Positions 9,310 to 18,487 of a stretch of 64,000 nt of DNA are shown here, piece after piece; within the stretch, counting starts at the first letter, position 1; each line of letters begins with the position of its first letter. Below the pieces are notes generated by a model. The model was not told where the DNA came from and did no database searches. It saw only the letters and a list, made by a program, of their open reading frames with translations. The position numbers were made by a program, and so were the translations under genes. Source of the DNA: Pedobacter sp. MC2016-24 (lineage in GTDB: Bacteria; Bacteroidota; Bacteroidia; Sphingobacteriales; Sphingobacteriaceae); NCBI RefSeq assembly GCF_015223055.1, contig NZ_JADFBX010000002.1:248001-312000 (forward strand), given 5' to 3'.

Positions 9310-10752
9310 ATGAAAAAAAAATATATAAAGTCAATATTGGTGGTAGTATTTTTATCCAGCTTGTTTTCCTGTAAAAAGTACCTTGATGTAAAACCTGAAG
9401 ATAGAGTGCTGGAAGCGGATGCTTATTCAACCCAAAAGAAAATAAATTCGGTATTAAATGGTTTGTATCTCAACCTTGCAAACAATAGTTTGTATGGTAG
9501 TAATTTAACCCTGAGTACGGTTGATATTTTGGCCCAAAGGTATAATGTAGGTAGTTTGCATACACTTTACAATACAGGAGCATATGCCTATGGATCAAAG
9601 CCTACTATTGATGTCATAGATAACATTTGGACGAGCGCATATACTTCAATTTTGAATATCAATGCTTTTAATGATAATTTAATTACCTATAAAGGTGTTC
9701 TGGATGCCAAAACTGATTCTATCTATAGAGGCGAGGCTATCGGAATGCGTGCCATGCTGCATTTTGACATGTTACGCCTATTTGGTCCTAGATATAGCAC
9801 TGCTGACTCTTTGAATACTTCTATTCCATACTACACAGAACCAAGTACAAAAATTGCCGATTTATTGCCTGCGAATAAAGTAATGGACTTGATTCTGGCA
9901 GATTTGGCTATGGCAGAAGGGTTATTAAAAAACGATCCCATTATAGCTAATGGAGTTATGTCAACAGCCACAAATGATGGGACTGATTTTCTGCGCAATC
10001 GAAATTATAGATTTAATTATTATGCAATTAAAGCATTGCAGGCAAGAGTAAATTTATATCGCGGAAACAATTCTGGTGCTTTTAAGGCTGCAAAGGTAGT
10101 TCTAGACAATGCCTCAAAATTCCCATGGGTAACCATTACCAATGCATTAAATGAGAAAGCAAATCCGGATAGGGTTTTCGTAACAGAGATGATATCTGGT
10201 ATCCAAAATTCGAAATTGTATGACAATTACTTAAACACATTTTCACCAGATCTTGAAGATAAGAATATTTTAGCGCCCAATCCTACCAGGCTAGCTACTG
10301 TGTTTGAGTCAAATGTTAATGACTATCGTTATAATTTGAACTGGGTTGTACCTTCTACAGGTGGTAAATCTTATTCCGTATTTTTGAAATATGCTGATGT
10401 GGTTGATAAGACAAAACCTTTTCGATTCACTATCCCCTTGGTTAAAATCAGTGAGATGTACTATATCGCAGCAGAAACTGCTACAAATTTAACCGAGAGT
10501 TTTGGGTATTTAAATACCGTTAGAAATAATAGGGGATTATTAAATCTTGCTGTGACCACTACAGCCACTTTAAATTCAGAATTGCTAAAGGAGTATCAAA
10601 AAGAATTTTACGGTGAGGGACAGCTGTTTTATTATTACAAACGGAGAAATATACTATCGATACCGAATGGAGCAGCCGGAAGTGGGAATCTGACTTTGAC
10701 AACAAAGATCCTTGTCCTGCCTCTGCCAATTTCTGAAATCCAATACCGCTAA
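9310..10752 (+). CDS. SusD/RagB family substrate-binding lipoprotein
   Basis: A 480-residue lipoprotein, signal MKKKYIKSILVVVFLSSLFSC with lipid cysteine at 21. A TTG four codons upstream abuts the susC stop, but the ATG used here places the signal peptide normally. The body is alpha-helical and TPR-like as in SusD (GEAIGMRAMLHFDMLRLFGP; near the end KEFYGEGQLFYYYKRR). It would cap the SusC barrel at the cell surface and bind the ligand. Transcriptional and probably translational coupling to susC is expected from the 12-bp gap. Confidence 0.93.
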   Translation: MKKKYIKSILVVVFLSSLFSCKKYLDVKPEDRVLEADAYSTQKKINSVLNGLYLNLANNSLYGSNLTLSTVDILAQRYNVGSLHTLYNTGAYAYGSKPTIDVIDNIWTSAYTSILNINAFNDNLITYKGVLDAKTDSIYRGEAIGMRAMLHFDMLRLFGPRYSTADSLNTSIPYYTEPSTKIADLLPANKVMDLILADLAMAEGLLKNDPIIANGVMSTATNDGTDFLRNRNYRFNYYAIKALQARVNLYRGNNSGAFKAAKVVLDNASKFPWVTITNALNEKANPDRVFVTEMISGIQNSKLYDNYLNTFSPDLEDKNILAPNPTRLATVFESNVNDYRYNLNWVVPSTGGKSYSVFLKYADVVDKTKPFRFTIPLVKISEMYYIAAETATNLTESFGYLNTVRNNRGLLNLAVTTTATLNSELLKEYQKEFYGEGQLFYYYKRRNILSIPNGAAGSGNLTLTTKILVLPLPISEIQYR

Positions 10753-10763
10753 AAAACAGAATC

Positions 10764-11525
10764 ATGAAAAAGATTATTTATAGTATGGCAGTAATGCTGC
10801 TGTTCATCACAGCTGTTTCCTGCAAAAGACAATTGATCACCTACCAGGGCAAAGCAGATATCTATTTTAATAATGCTGCCCAGACATCGGGAAGTACAGA
10901 AAACCCCTTAGCAGATACGATTGGAATATCATTCTCGTTGGTAACTGTAAAGGATTCTGTTCGCAAAATTGTTATTAACGCGGCAGGAGCACCTGCTACT
11001 GTAGATCGTACGTATAGCTTAAGTGTGGATGCCAGCTCCACCGCTGTTGCTGGTAAAGACTACGATGTTTTACCAACAAGCTTCACCATTAAAAAGAATA
11101 TGGTAAAAGACACGGTCTTGTTGAAGATGCATCGTACACTGGATATGCAAACCAAAAATCTAAGCATTATTTTGAATCTGAATGCCAATGAGAATTTTGT
11201 TACTGAAATGAAAGATAAAGTTATCGATGTGGCAACAGGAAAAAGAATGAGCTTCATAAAATATCGAGTAATGGTTAATGATATCGTTAAAAAACCTGGA
11301 AGATGGCAAGATTCCTATTTTGGCGTCTTTACCAGGAAGAAGTTGAATTTCATGTGCGGATTTCTGAATATAACCCCCGATTATTTAGATAAAACAATTG
11401 GTTTGGCAGAAGCTCCAGCGTATGGCAGACTCATCCAAAAATATTTTAATGAGCAGAAAGCTGCGGGTAATACCATTCTGGAAGAAGATGGAAGCCCAAT
11501 GATGATGGGGCCAAGTTCACAATAA
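10764..11525 (+). CDS. DUF4843 domain lipoprotein
   Basis: A 253-residue lipoprotein (MKKIIYSMAVMLLFITAVSC, lipid Cys20) with the DUF4843 opening TYQGKADIYFNNA and a predicted beta-rich, Calx-beta-like middle section. DUF4843 proteins are recurrent third members of SusCD loci in Pedobacter and Bacteroides and are presumed surface-exposed ligand-binding or accessory lipoproteins; no activity is known. It follows susD by 11 bp in the same transcription unit. Confidence 0.8.
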   Translation: MKKIIYSMAVMLLFITAVSCKRQLITYQGKADIYFNNAAQTSGSTENPLADTIGISFSLVTVKDSVRKIVINAAGAPATVDRTYSLSVDASSTAVAGKDYDVLPTSFTIKKNMVKDTVLLKMHRTLDMQTKNLSIILNLNANENFVTEMKDKVIDVATGKRMSFIKYRVMVNDIVKKPGRWQDSYFGVFTRKKLNFMCGFLNITPDYLDKTIGLAEAPAYGRLIQKYFNEQKAAGNTILEEDGSPMMMGPSSQ

Positions 11526-11551
11526 GTGTTTAAAATTAAAAATGTAAGACA

Positions 11552-13072
11552 ATGCTTAAAAATATTTACATATACATGATTGCCTTATTGGCAATGTATA
11601 ACATACAATCTTGTAAAAAAGATCTGGGTAACTACAGCTATCACGAAATAAATAACGTAGTAATTAGATCATTGAATGATACTACGGCTATTTTCGGGAA
11701 GCGATTTGTATTAAAACCACAACTCGTTTTTAGCCAGGACGATGGAACTGATACCACCAAATATAGCTATGAATGGTTATTTGATGGTCCGAATGGTTTG
11801 GGTGGTAGGGGTTTGTATAAAATGACCAATACTAAGAATTTAGATGTTAATATGACGCTTACGGCAGATACTTATAACTTTTTTTATGGAGTTACAGTAA
11901 AAGAAACAGGTGTGAAATACCAAAAAAAGTTCGTTTTAAAAGTTGTTAATGAAATAAACGAGGGTTGGTTTTTAATGTGTGAAGTAAACGGTAAGGCTCG
12001 TTTAGATATGCTTTCTAAACTAACAGATGGAACATTTATTGCCATACCCGATTTATTAAAAACAACAGGTTCCGATTTGGTTCTTAAGGGAAAACCTCAC
12101 ATGGTCTATAATTATAATAGAGGAATATCTACTGGGCCAGGTTTAAACGCTGCTTATGCAATTTATTTGGGGACAGATGAGGCTACAGAACGAATTGACC
12201 CTGAGAATTTTAGTTGGAAACCACTTTACAATTTAAAAACGGAGATATTTGCACCTATGCCTGCTGATTTTCATGCAGATGTGATTGTTCAGGCAGGAGG
12301 TGTGCATAGTTATATGGTGGGTGGAAATGATGCATATCTGTACGATAGAACTCGGAATGTTGCATACAGCGTGCCAATTAATTATCTGCCAACTGAGCCT
12401 AATGGTTTTAAAATTGCGCCTTTTGCAGCTCCTCCATTAACTTCTGCTGTAAATAGAACTCAGATAGGGATATTTTATGATACCGACAATAAGCGTTTTG
12501 TAAAACATACGGATATAGATAACTATTGTACAGCCATTCCGGATCCAAAGGAGAATAAGTTATTTAGCTTTTCTACAGGCATGAACATGATTTATATGTG
12601 TTACTCCCCTTTTGGAGCAGGAGAGATTTTTAGTGTTTTAAAGGATCCAACCTCTAATAAACGCTTCTTGGCTAGTTTTGATGGCTTTAGCAATGTACAA
12701 TCATATTATGCTGAAATACTGGCAACTGATTTTGATAAAGCGGAACAATATGCCGTAAGTCCAGATTTAGGCTATTTATTTTATAAAATTGGCGGTAAAC
12801 TATACCAGTACGACAGGTCGCTTAAAACTACAAAAGTTATGCTTGATAAGGGCGCTGAAAAAATTAGTTTAATAAAATTTCAAACGTTTTTGTCCTCAAA
12901 ATACACGGATGGGAATAAGTTAATTGTATGTAGCTATGATCCTGCCAAACCGGAAGGGGCAAATGGTAAAATGGAAGTATTTACAGTACCATCTCTAAAT
13001 GCTGACTTGATACCTGTTAGTTCATATTCTGGCATTGGCAAGGTACAGAGCCTAACTTACAGAGAGCGCTAG
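11552..13072 (+). CDS. PKD-like family surface lipoprotein of the SusCD locus
   Basis: A 506-residue lipoprotein with lipid Cys21 in MYNIQSCKKDLG. The N-terminal third (about 30-135) resembles the PKD-like family that accompanies SusCD and DUF4843 genes. The remainder looks like a repetitive beta structure, possibly a propeller-like fold (KLYQYDRSLKTTKV near the end). It probably binds ligand or stabilises the SusCD complex at the surface. It lies 26 bp downstream of the DUF4843 gene. The family assignment rests on context plus the N-terminus; the function is unknown. Confidence 0.7.
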   Translation: MLKNIYIYMIALLAMYNIQSCKKDLGNYSYHEINNVVIRSLNDTTAIFGKRFVLKPQLVFSQDDGTDTTKYSYEWLFDGPNGLGGRGLYKMTNTKNLDVNMTLTADTYNFFYGVTVKETGVKYQKKFVLKVVNEINEGWFLMCEVNGKARLDMLSKLTDGTFIAIPDLLKTTGSDLVLKGKPHMVYNYNRGISTGPGLNAAYAIYLGTDEATERIDPENFSWKPLYNLKTEIFAPMPADFHADVIVQAGGVHSYMVGGNDAYLYDRTRNVAYSVPINYLPTEPNGFKIAPFAAPPLTSAVNRTQIGIFYDTDNKRFVKHTDIDNYCTAIPDPKENKLFSFSTGMNMIYMCYSPFGAGEIFSVLKDPTSNKRFLASFDGFSNVQSYYAEILATDFDKAEQYAVSPDLGYLFYKIGGKLYQYDRSLKTTKVMLDKGAEKISLIKFQTFLSSKYTDGNKLIVCSYDPAKPEGANGKMEVFTVPSLNADLIPVSSYSGIGKVQSLTYRER

Positions 13073-13118
13073 TAGGCGTTAGAGGACATATTGTTAAATT
13101 TTAAATAAAAAACAGTTT

Positions 13119-14510
13119 ATGATAATAAAAAAACTATTTGGTGTAGCATTGATCCTTTGCATGGGTACCAGCAGCTTATTTGCCCAACTTCCTGTAGAAG
13201 TTACAGGGCAAGTTAAAAAGAAACGAGTTACACCTGTAAAACTATTCAAAGTGGTAGAAGGTAAAGTAGTCGAAATTGGCAACAGCACACCAGATGAAAA
13301 AGCAGGTAAGTTTGGTTTTTTGTTCTACCCTGATTACGAAGGGTTGTATGTTATTGGTACAGGGAATCCTGGAAGTCCAAATGACAACTATAAATTCTAC
13401 TTTAAAAGCGGAGATAAGTTATCTGTTTCTATACTGGATTCAAGCTATGTGTTAAACGGGAAGTTGAATTCGAAAGAAAATGTGGTATTGACCCAATGGC
13501 ATGATTTTGTAAATCCATTGGAGCAGAAAGCAGTGAACTTCATGAAGGTGCAGAGTACCTTTGTTGATTTCTTTCCGGTATTGGAAGAGATTTCTGGCAA
13601 AACCAAAGGTTTCCTGACTGGCAAAGCCACAGGTAATGCCAAGTTTGATAAAAATATGCCGCAATACATGGCTTGGGATATGGCTGCTTACGCTTCTAAT
13701 TTCCTAAATACCCCACGTTCAGCGCATCCTTCTGTAGAAGAGTACAGCCCTTTTTATGGCACACTTAAAGCTCAGGATTTTGCTAAAAACACCGCCGCGG
13801 TGTATAGCCAGCCTTGGGGTAATAGAACACTAAATGGATTAATCAGTATAAACAGAAGACAGCAGAATATTAAATTTACTGGTGGATTGGAAAACCTGAA
13901 GAGCGACCTGGACTTTTTACCTAACGATACCTTAAAAGGAGATGCTGTTTTAGAAACTGCAGCCAGGTATAAGAACTTTGTTGATTACAAAGCTTTGATC
14001 GATAGCTACGGAAAATACATCCTTACTGCAAGTCAGAAAAAACGCAATGTAGACATCGTTACGCCATTGGCCTTGTTGAAGCCTGGCGATGATGCCTTAG
14101 CTTTTTCTTTTCCAGATAAAGGGGGTAAAACAGTAACTATGGCCAGTCTAAAAGGTAAAGTGGTATTGGTTGACGTTTGGGCTACCTGGTGTGGACCATG
14201 CAAAGCAGAAATTCCACACCTGAAAAAGCTGGAAGAAGCGATGAAAGGAAAAGATGTAGAAATCATCAGCCTTTCAACCGATGATCCCAAAGATAAAGAG
14301 AAATGGCTGAAAATGATTAAAGATGAAAGCCTGGGTGGTACACAGTTATTTGCTGGCGGCCCTGGAAATGATTTTTCTCAATATTATAAAGTCAATACCA
14401 TTCCGCGCTTCCTGGTGTTTGATAAAGCCGGAAAAATTGTAAGTGTCGATTCTCCAAGACCTTCAGATCCTAAACTAAAGGAACTGTTGGAAAAAACATT
14501 GGCAAAATAA
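13119..14510 (+). CDS. TlpA-type thioredoxin-like disulfide reductase
   Basis: A 463-residue exported protein (signal MIIKKLFGVALILCMGTSSLFA). A long N-terminal beta/helical region of unknown role precedes a C-terminal AhpC/TSA-TlpA thioredoxin domain with the active site WCGPC (Cys358 and Cys361), the cis-proline segment NTIPRFLVF and a typical DVWATW lead-in. It should reduce or exchange disulfides in the periplasm. It is the first of three thioredoxin-fold genes placed directly after the SusCD lipoproteins, which suggests a redox step tied to whatever this locus imports. Confidence 0.88.
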   Translation: MIIKKLFGVALILCMGTSSLFAQLPVEVTGQVKKKRVTPVKLFKVVEGKVVEIGNSTPDEKAGKFGFLFYPDYEGLYVIGTGNPGSPNDNYKFYFKSGDKLSVSILDSSYVLNGKLNSKENVVLTQWHDFVNPLEQKAVNFMKVQSTFVDFFPVLEEISGKTKGFLTGKATGNAKFDKNMPQYMAWDMAAYASNFLNTPRSAHPSVEEYSPFYGTLKAQDFAKNTAAVYSQPWGNRTLNGLISINRRQQNIKFTGGLENLKSDLDFLPNDTLKGDAVLETAARYKNFVDYKALIDSYGKYILTASQKKRNVDIVTPLALLKPGDDALAFSFPDKGGKTVTMASLKGKVVLVDVWATWCGPCKAEIPHLKKLEEAMKGKDVEIISLSTDDPKDKEKWLKMIKDESLGGTQLFAGGPGNDFSQYYKVNTIPRFLVFDKAGKIVSVDSPRPSDPKLKELLEKTLAK

Positions 14511-14526
14511 TTATCTCTTAAGTATC

Positions 14527-14565
14527 CCACATCTCGAGCCTCATAGGCTCAGGATGTGGAATTTT
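14527..14565 (+). terminator. Hairpin after the first TlpA gene
   Basis: CCACATC (14527-14533) and GAGCCT (14536-14541) pair with AGGCTC (14545-14550) and GATGTGG (14553-14559) around a CAT loop, with a symmetric TC/AG internal loop. ATTTTAT follows. This could end or attenuate the susCD transcript ahead of the second TlpA gene. Confidence 0.5.
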
Positions 14566-14591
14566 ATATCTCCTAAAACCAAATTATCCTG

Positions 14592-15746
14592 ATGAAATTA
14601 CTGTATTTAACAGTTGGAATGCTCATGTTAAGCTTGTTTTCAAGTGCACAGACCGACAGCATCACTGTATCTGGAACAATCGCCGGTTTAGCCAACCAAA
14701 AAGTAAACATCTCATTTGCCGATAATGCGGGCAAAAACCAATATAAATCTGTAGCAGGGGTCGACAACAAATTCTCTGTACGTTTACCAGTTCAAAATGC
14801 CCCCGCTCCAGCCAGATTAACTGTTGCTTTGCCAGAAAATTCTGCTGCAAACTCCATGATGATACCACCACTGAACTTTTTCATCTGGAACAAAAACCTT
14901 CAAATTAAAGGAAATGCAGCACTTGTAAATGTGGCTGTGGTTCAAGGTGATGCTGAAAATGATTTATATAATGTTTTGATCCAACAAGGTGCAAAATCTG
15001 AAATCAGATATCGGGAGTTACTGTCAACAGCATTCGACAAAAATATTAAAAGAACTCCTGAAGATTCTACAAAACTACATCAGGAGCTAAAGAAACTATC
15101 TCTTTCTGGCTATTTCAGAGAGAAGGAATTTGTAAAGAATAATCCGAAATCCTTTGCGTCGGTTTTTTTGCTAAACCGTTTGGGTAGTTTTTATACCGCA
15201 GATGATTACCTCAAGGCTTGGAATACTTTGGCTCCAACATATAAAAACACTGCTGAAGCGGAAAGTATTAAGAAAACGCTTGAAAAGCTTGCCCCAACAA
15301 TGGCCGGAATACCTGTTTTTGCTTTTGAGCGGATTGATAAAAATGGCAATAAAGTAAGTCCGGAGTTGTTAAAAGGAAGAACTTACCTGCTCGATTTTTG
15401 GGGCAGTTGGTGCGGTCCATGTCGGGCAAGTCACCCACATTTAAAAAGCCTATACAGCAAATACAAAGACCAAGGTTTTGAAATTGTTGCCATTGCTCAG
15501 GAGCGGGGGAAAACACTCGACGATTGTAAAGCAACCTGGCTTAAAGCCATTCAGGAAGATCAGATCAATTGGGTGCATCTGCTAAATCAGGATGGGATAG
15601 CGCAGCAAAATCTAGTAAGCACTTTTCACGTCAATGCCTTTCCAACAAAAATACTGATCGGTGCCGATGGAAAAATCATATTGCGTATTTCAGCAAGTGC
15701 TACTGATGATATAGATCAGGCACTTGAACGCATATATGGCTTTTAA
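14592..15746 (+). CDS. TlpA-type thioredoxin-like disulfide reductase (second copy)
   Basis: 384 residues with signal peptide MKLLYLTVGMLMLSLFSSA. An N-terminal DUF4369-like beta domain (about 22-120) is followed by a helical linker and a C-terminal thioredoxin domain with WCGPC at Cys274 and Cys277 and the cis-proline segment HVNAFPTKILI. It is a divergent relative of the preceding gene (the same domain order but little identity outside the active site), so it is probably not a recent duplicate. A periplasmic thiol-disulfide role is expected; the substrate is unknown. Confidence 0.88.
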   Translation: MKLLYLTVGMLMLSLFSSAQTDSITVSGTIAGLANQKVNISFADNAGKNQYKSVAGVDNKFSVRLPVQNAPAPARLTVALPENSAANSMMIPPLNFFIWNKNLQIKGNAALVNVAVVQGDAENDLYNVLIQQGAKSEIRYRELLSTAFDKNIKRTPEDSTKLHQELKKLSLSGYFREKEFVKNNPKSFASVFLLNRLGSFYTADDYLKAWNTLAPTYKNTAEAESIKKTLEKLAPTMAGIPVFAFERIDKNGNKVSPELLKGRTYLLDFWGSWCGPCRASHPHLKSLYSKYKDQGFEIVAIAQERGKTLDDCKATWLKAIQEDQINWVHLLNQDGIAQQNLVSTFHVNAFPTKILIGADGKIILRISASATDDIDQALERIYGF

Positions 15747-15766
15747 ACAATATAATATCACATACA

Positions 15767-16945
15767 ATGACACGATCCTATAGGTTCCTTATCCCAATCC
15801 TGGTTTTAATCGGCTACAGTTCATTTTCCAAAGCGCAACAAGCTAAAGAAGTAGCGCGGTTTCCATTCGAAACCGACAATGGAACAATCATTCTTACTGT
15901 TAAATTGAACGATTTTCCCCGTCCGCTTCGCCTGTTATTTGATACCGGGGCTGATGGGATGGCAATTAGCCAGTCCTTAGCCGATTCCATCGGACTAAAA
16001 GTATCGCGTAAGCAAAAAGCCTCAGTAGTGGGTGGTTCCATGGAAATCTCTGTTTCTGAAGGCAATACGGTGCACTTTCCCAACTTCGATTTTAAAAACC
16101 AAAGCATTGCCATCTTTAAAGAAATGCATAAAGGGAATGATGGCATTATCGGCAATGCCTTAGCCAGGCGGTACATCACCAGAGTAAATTATGATCAAAA
16201 GGAAATGGTACTGTATAGTTTTGGCGATTATACCTATGAAAAAGAAGGAGCTTCAGTTCCCTTTACCATGCCCGCCGGTTTGTTTATCATTCCCGGAGCT
16301 TTAAGCATCACCACCGAGCCCGCGCATCAAGGCGAGTTCGTTTTTGATACCGGAGCTTCCTACAGTTTAATCTGTTTCCGCCCTTTTGTTAAGCAAAACA
16401 AATTGCTGGTTAGTGGCTTTAAATCAGAATACAGTGGGTCAACCACCAGTATGGGGATGATTACCCCAACTTTTAGTGGTAAAGCAGCAGCTTTTACGTT
16501 TTCCAATATGCCGGCAATCAATGACCTGCCGGTGACCTTAATGGCCGGCGGTGGACAAAGCGAAAGTTGGAATCCGGGCTTTGATGGCTCTATAGGTGTT
16601 CGCTTAATCAGCAGGTACAACTTTACCATCAACATGCAAAAGAAAGAAATTCACTTCAGTCCAAACAAGAACTATAATTATCCTTATGATTTTGCCATTG
16701 GGGGATACTTATTTGGCTTTAATCCAACTGGTGAGCTAGAGGTCATGGGCTTAACTGGTCCCGAAAATTCAAAAGTAAGTCTCAAAGCTCGTGGCATCAT
16801 AAAAACGCTGAATGGATTAACCGCTAAAGTACTGTTAAAAGACCCTAAACAATTCTATAAACTGATGGCCTTGCCCGCAGGCAGTACCTATACTTTTGTG
16901 TCAGTGTACAATGGCATTTCAGTTAAAGATCTTATTGTTAAATAA
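15767..16945 (+). CDS. Secreted retropepsin-like aspartyl protease family protein
   Basis: A 392-residue protein with a Sec signal (cleavage near SKAQQ, about residue 24). Two aspartyl-protease motifs are visible: LLFDTGADGMAIS with Asp59 and FVFDTGASYSLI with Asp194. The two-lobed arrangement within one chain resembles the clan AA proteases that combine two retropepsin-like lobes. A PDZ-like or small beta C-terminal domain may follow (LKARGIIKTLNGL). It lies 20 bp after the second TlpA gene. A periplasmic or surface peptidase in a SusCD locus would fit peptide or protein uptake. Confidence 0.75.
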   Translation: MTRSYRFLIPILVLIGYSSFSKAQQAKEVARFPFETDNGTIILTVKLNDFPRPLRLLFDTGADGMAISQSLADSIGLKVSRKQKASVVGGSMEISVSEGNTVHFPNFDFKNQSIAIFKEMHKGNDGIIGNALARRYITRVNYDQKEMVLYSFGDYTYEKEGASVPFTMPAGLFIIPGALSITTEPAHQGEFVFDTGASYSLICFRPFVKQNKLLVSGFKSEYSGSTTSMGMITPTFSGKAAAFTFSNMPAINDLPVTLMAGGGQSESWNPGFDGSIGVRLISRYNFTINMQKKEIHFSPNKNYNYPYDFAIGGYLFGFNPTGELEVMGLTGPENSKVSLKARGIIKTLNGLTAKVLLKDPKQFYKLMALPAGSTYTFVSVYNGISVKDLIVK

Positions 16946-16965
16946 TCAAACCCAATCCACTGAAT

Positions 16966-18108
16966 ATGAAACGAATTAAATTACTTGGCATGCTGCTGTT
17001 TACAGCAGTTATCGCATCGGTTAAGGCTCAGGAAGGCCAGTTTGTAAAGGCTGGAACTATGGATGAGCTGTTTGTCCAAGCCAAAAAGGAGAATAAAATG
17101 GTATTTGTAGATAGCTATTTCGTAGGCTGTCACCCCTGTAAGCAAATGGACGATGAAGTTTTTGTATTGCCAGAAGTTGAGAAACTGATGGAAGATAACT
17201 TTGTCAGCACCAAAATCGACTTCATGACCGAAGATCTAGGTAAAAAGCTACAGGTAAAATATGCCGTTACCGGTTTTCCCACCTTTTTGTTGTTAAATGC
17301 TGATGGACAGCTAGTCGCCAGATTTTCCGGCTATAAAGAAGCCGATAAATTTCAAAACCTTTTAAAAGAAGCTATGGCAAAATCTAAAAAGGGAGAAGCC
17401 ATGAAAGGTTTCAGTTCTTCCTTGGATGTAAATTATCCGGCCTTTTATCCAGTTATGTTTACCGAACGCAAACCTATGAATGCAGATGAAGTAGCGGCCT
17501 ATCTAAAAGCGAAAAACCTGTTGGAAGAGGGAAATGCGATTCCATTTCTAATGACCAGCAAAATGAGTCCGGAATTAGCAGACTTCCTGCTTCAAAATTA
17601 TGCGAAACTAGAATCTTTGTATGGTAAAGATCTGGTTTGGGGCCGTCGCCTTCAGGTGATCAATACCAGAATGAAAGCTGCGATTTCAACACGTGATGAT
17701 GCTAAATTCGAATCCTTTTTAAACGAAGTTAAACCTTTATTTTCTACTGCAGACTGGCCATATGCTAAGCTTGATATTGCCGAGGAGTACTATTACAGGC
17801 AGCAAAAAGATACCAAAGCTTTTTACAAGTACGCTGTGGCCAATTACAACGATGATGACAATAAAATACGTTATATGGCTATGTACCTGAAATCTCCAAC
17901 AGAAGATGCAGAAGGAAACAAACTCTTTGCAAACTGGATGCAATTGGTGGTTTCTGAAAATTCAGGCACGGAGGTTCTAAGAACAGCTGCAAGGATTATG
18001 AAGGAACAGAATGAGCCAGCAAAAGCAAAGCAATATGCAACCTGGGGTCTTAAAAAAGCAAAATTGATCAGCAAAAGTCCAAAATATTTTGAGTCCTTTT
18101 TAAACTAA
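16966..18108 (+). CDS. Thioredoxin-fold protein with CHPC active site
   Basis: A 380-residue exported protein (MKRIKLLGMLLFTAVIASVKAQ). The thioredoxin domain is at the N-terminus: VFVDSYFVGCHPCKQM (Cys55 and Cys58) and the cis-proline segment VTGFPTFLLL. The layout resembles DsbD-gamma-like or thioredoxin_7 proteins rather than TlpA. The C-terminal 220 residues are helical, possibly TPR-like. The CHPC dipeptide is unusual for reductases and closer to oxidase or isomerase sites such as CPHC in DsbA, so the direction of the redox reaction is uncertain. Confidence 0.82.
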   Translation: MKRIKLLGMLLFTAVIASVKAQEGQFVKAGTMDELFVQAKKENKMVFVDSYFVGCHPCKQMDDEVFVLPEVEKLMEDNFVSTKIDFMTEDLGKKLQVKYAVTGFPTFLLLNADGQLVARFSGYKEADKFQNLLKEAMAKSKKGEAMKGFSSSLDVNYPAFYPVMFTERKPMNADEVAAYLKAKNLLEEGNAIPFLMTSKMSPELADFLLQNYAKLESLYGKDLVWGRRLQVINTRMKAAISTRDDAKFESFLNEVKPLFSTADWPYAKLDIAEEYYYRQQKDTKAFYKYAVANYNDDDNKIRYMAMYLKSPTEDAEGNKLFANWMQLVVSENSGTEVLRTAARIMKEQNEPAKAKQYATWGLKKAKLISKSPKYFESFLN

Positions 18109-18134
18109 AATTCCGACCCTTAAATTAACTCCTC

Positions 18135-18377
18135 ATGAATATTACTATAGATACGACCTCTGTTAGTCTCGGCAATTATATCCGAAAAATTAGAATTGAT
18201 AAGGGTTATTCGCAATACTTTATGGCCCATGCTCTGGCTATATCGCAAAACTCTTACTGCCTATTGGAAAATGGACAAACCAAATTCAACTTTGACAGGC
18301 TATTACAAATAGCCATCATATTCAAGTTGGAACCCCAGGATTTCTTGAATGGTTATTTTAATGGAATTGAAGGTTGA
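18135..18377 (+). CDS. Small XRE-family helix-turn-helix regulator
   Basis: 80 residues, almost all of it an HTH_3 domain: IRKIRIDKGYSQYFMAHALAI, then SQNSYCLLENGQ, ending in a helix with LEPQDFLNGYF. It begins 26 bp after the thioredoxin gene on the same strand. It has no effector domain, so it is probably a simple DNA-binding repressor or activator. Its placement inside the SusCD-redox cluster suggests local control in addition to the ECF sigma factor. Confidence 0.78.
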   Translation: MNITIDTTSVSLGNYIRKIRIDKGYSQYFMAHALAISQNSYCLLENGQTKFNFDRLLQIAIIFKLEPQDFLNGYFNGIEG

Positions 18378-18487
18378 AGCCATGGTGCAAACGCTTTTAA
18401 ATGAAGAAGGTGCCAGTCGGGTAATTTTATAGACTGACTCTATTGCTATTGGTAAATTTAGCGCATAACTTTAAAATCAATAATCCT

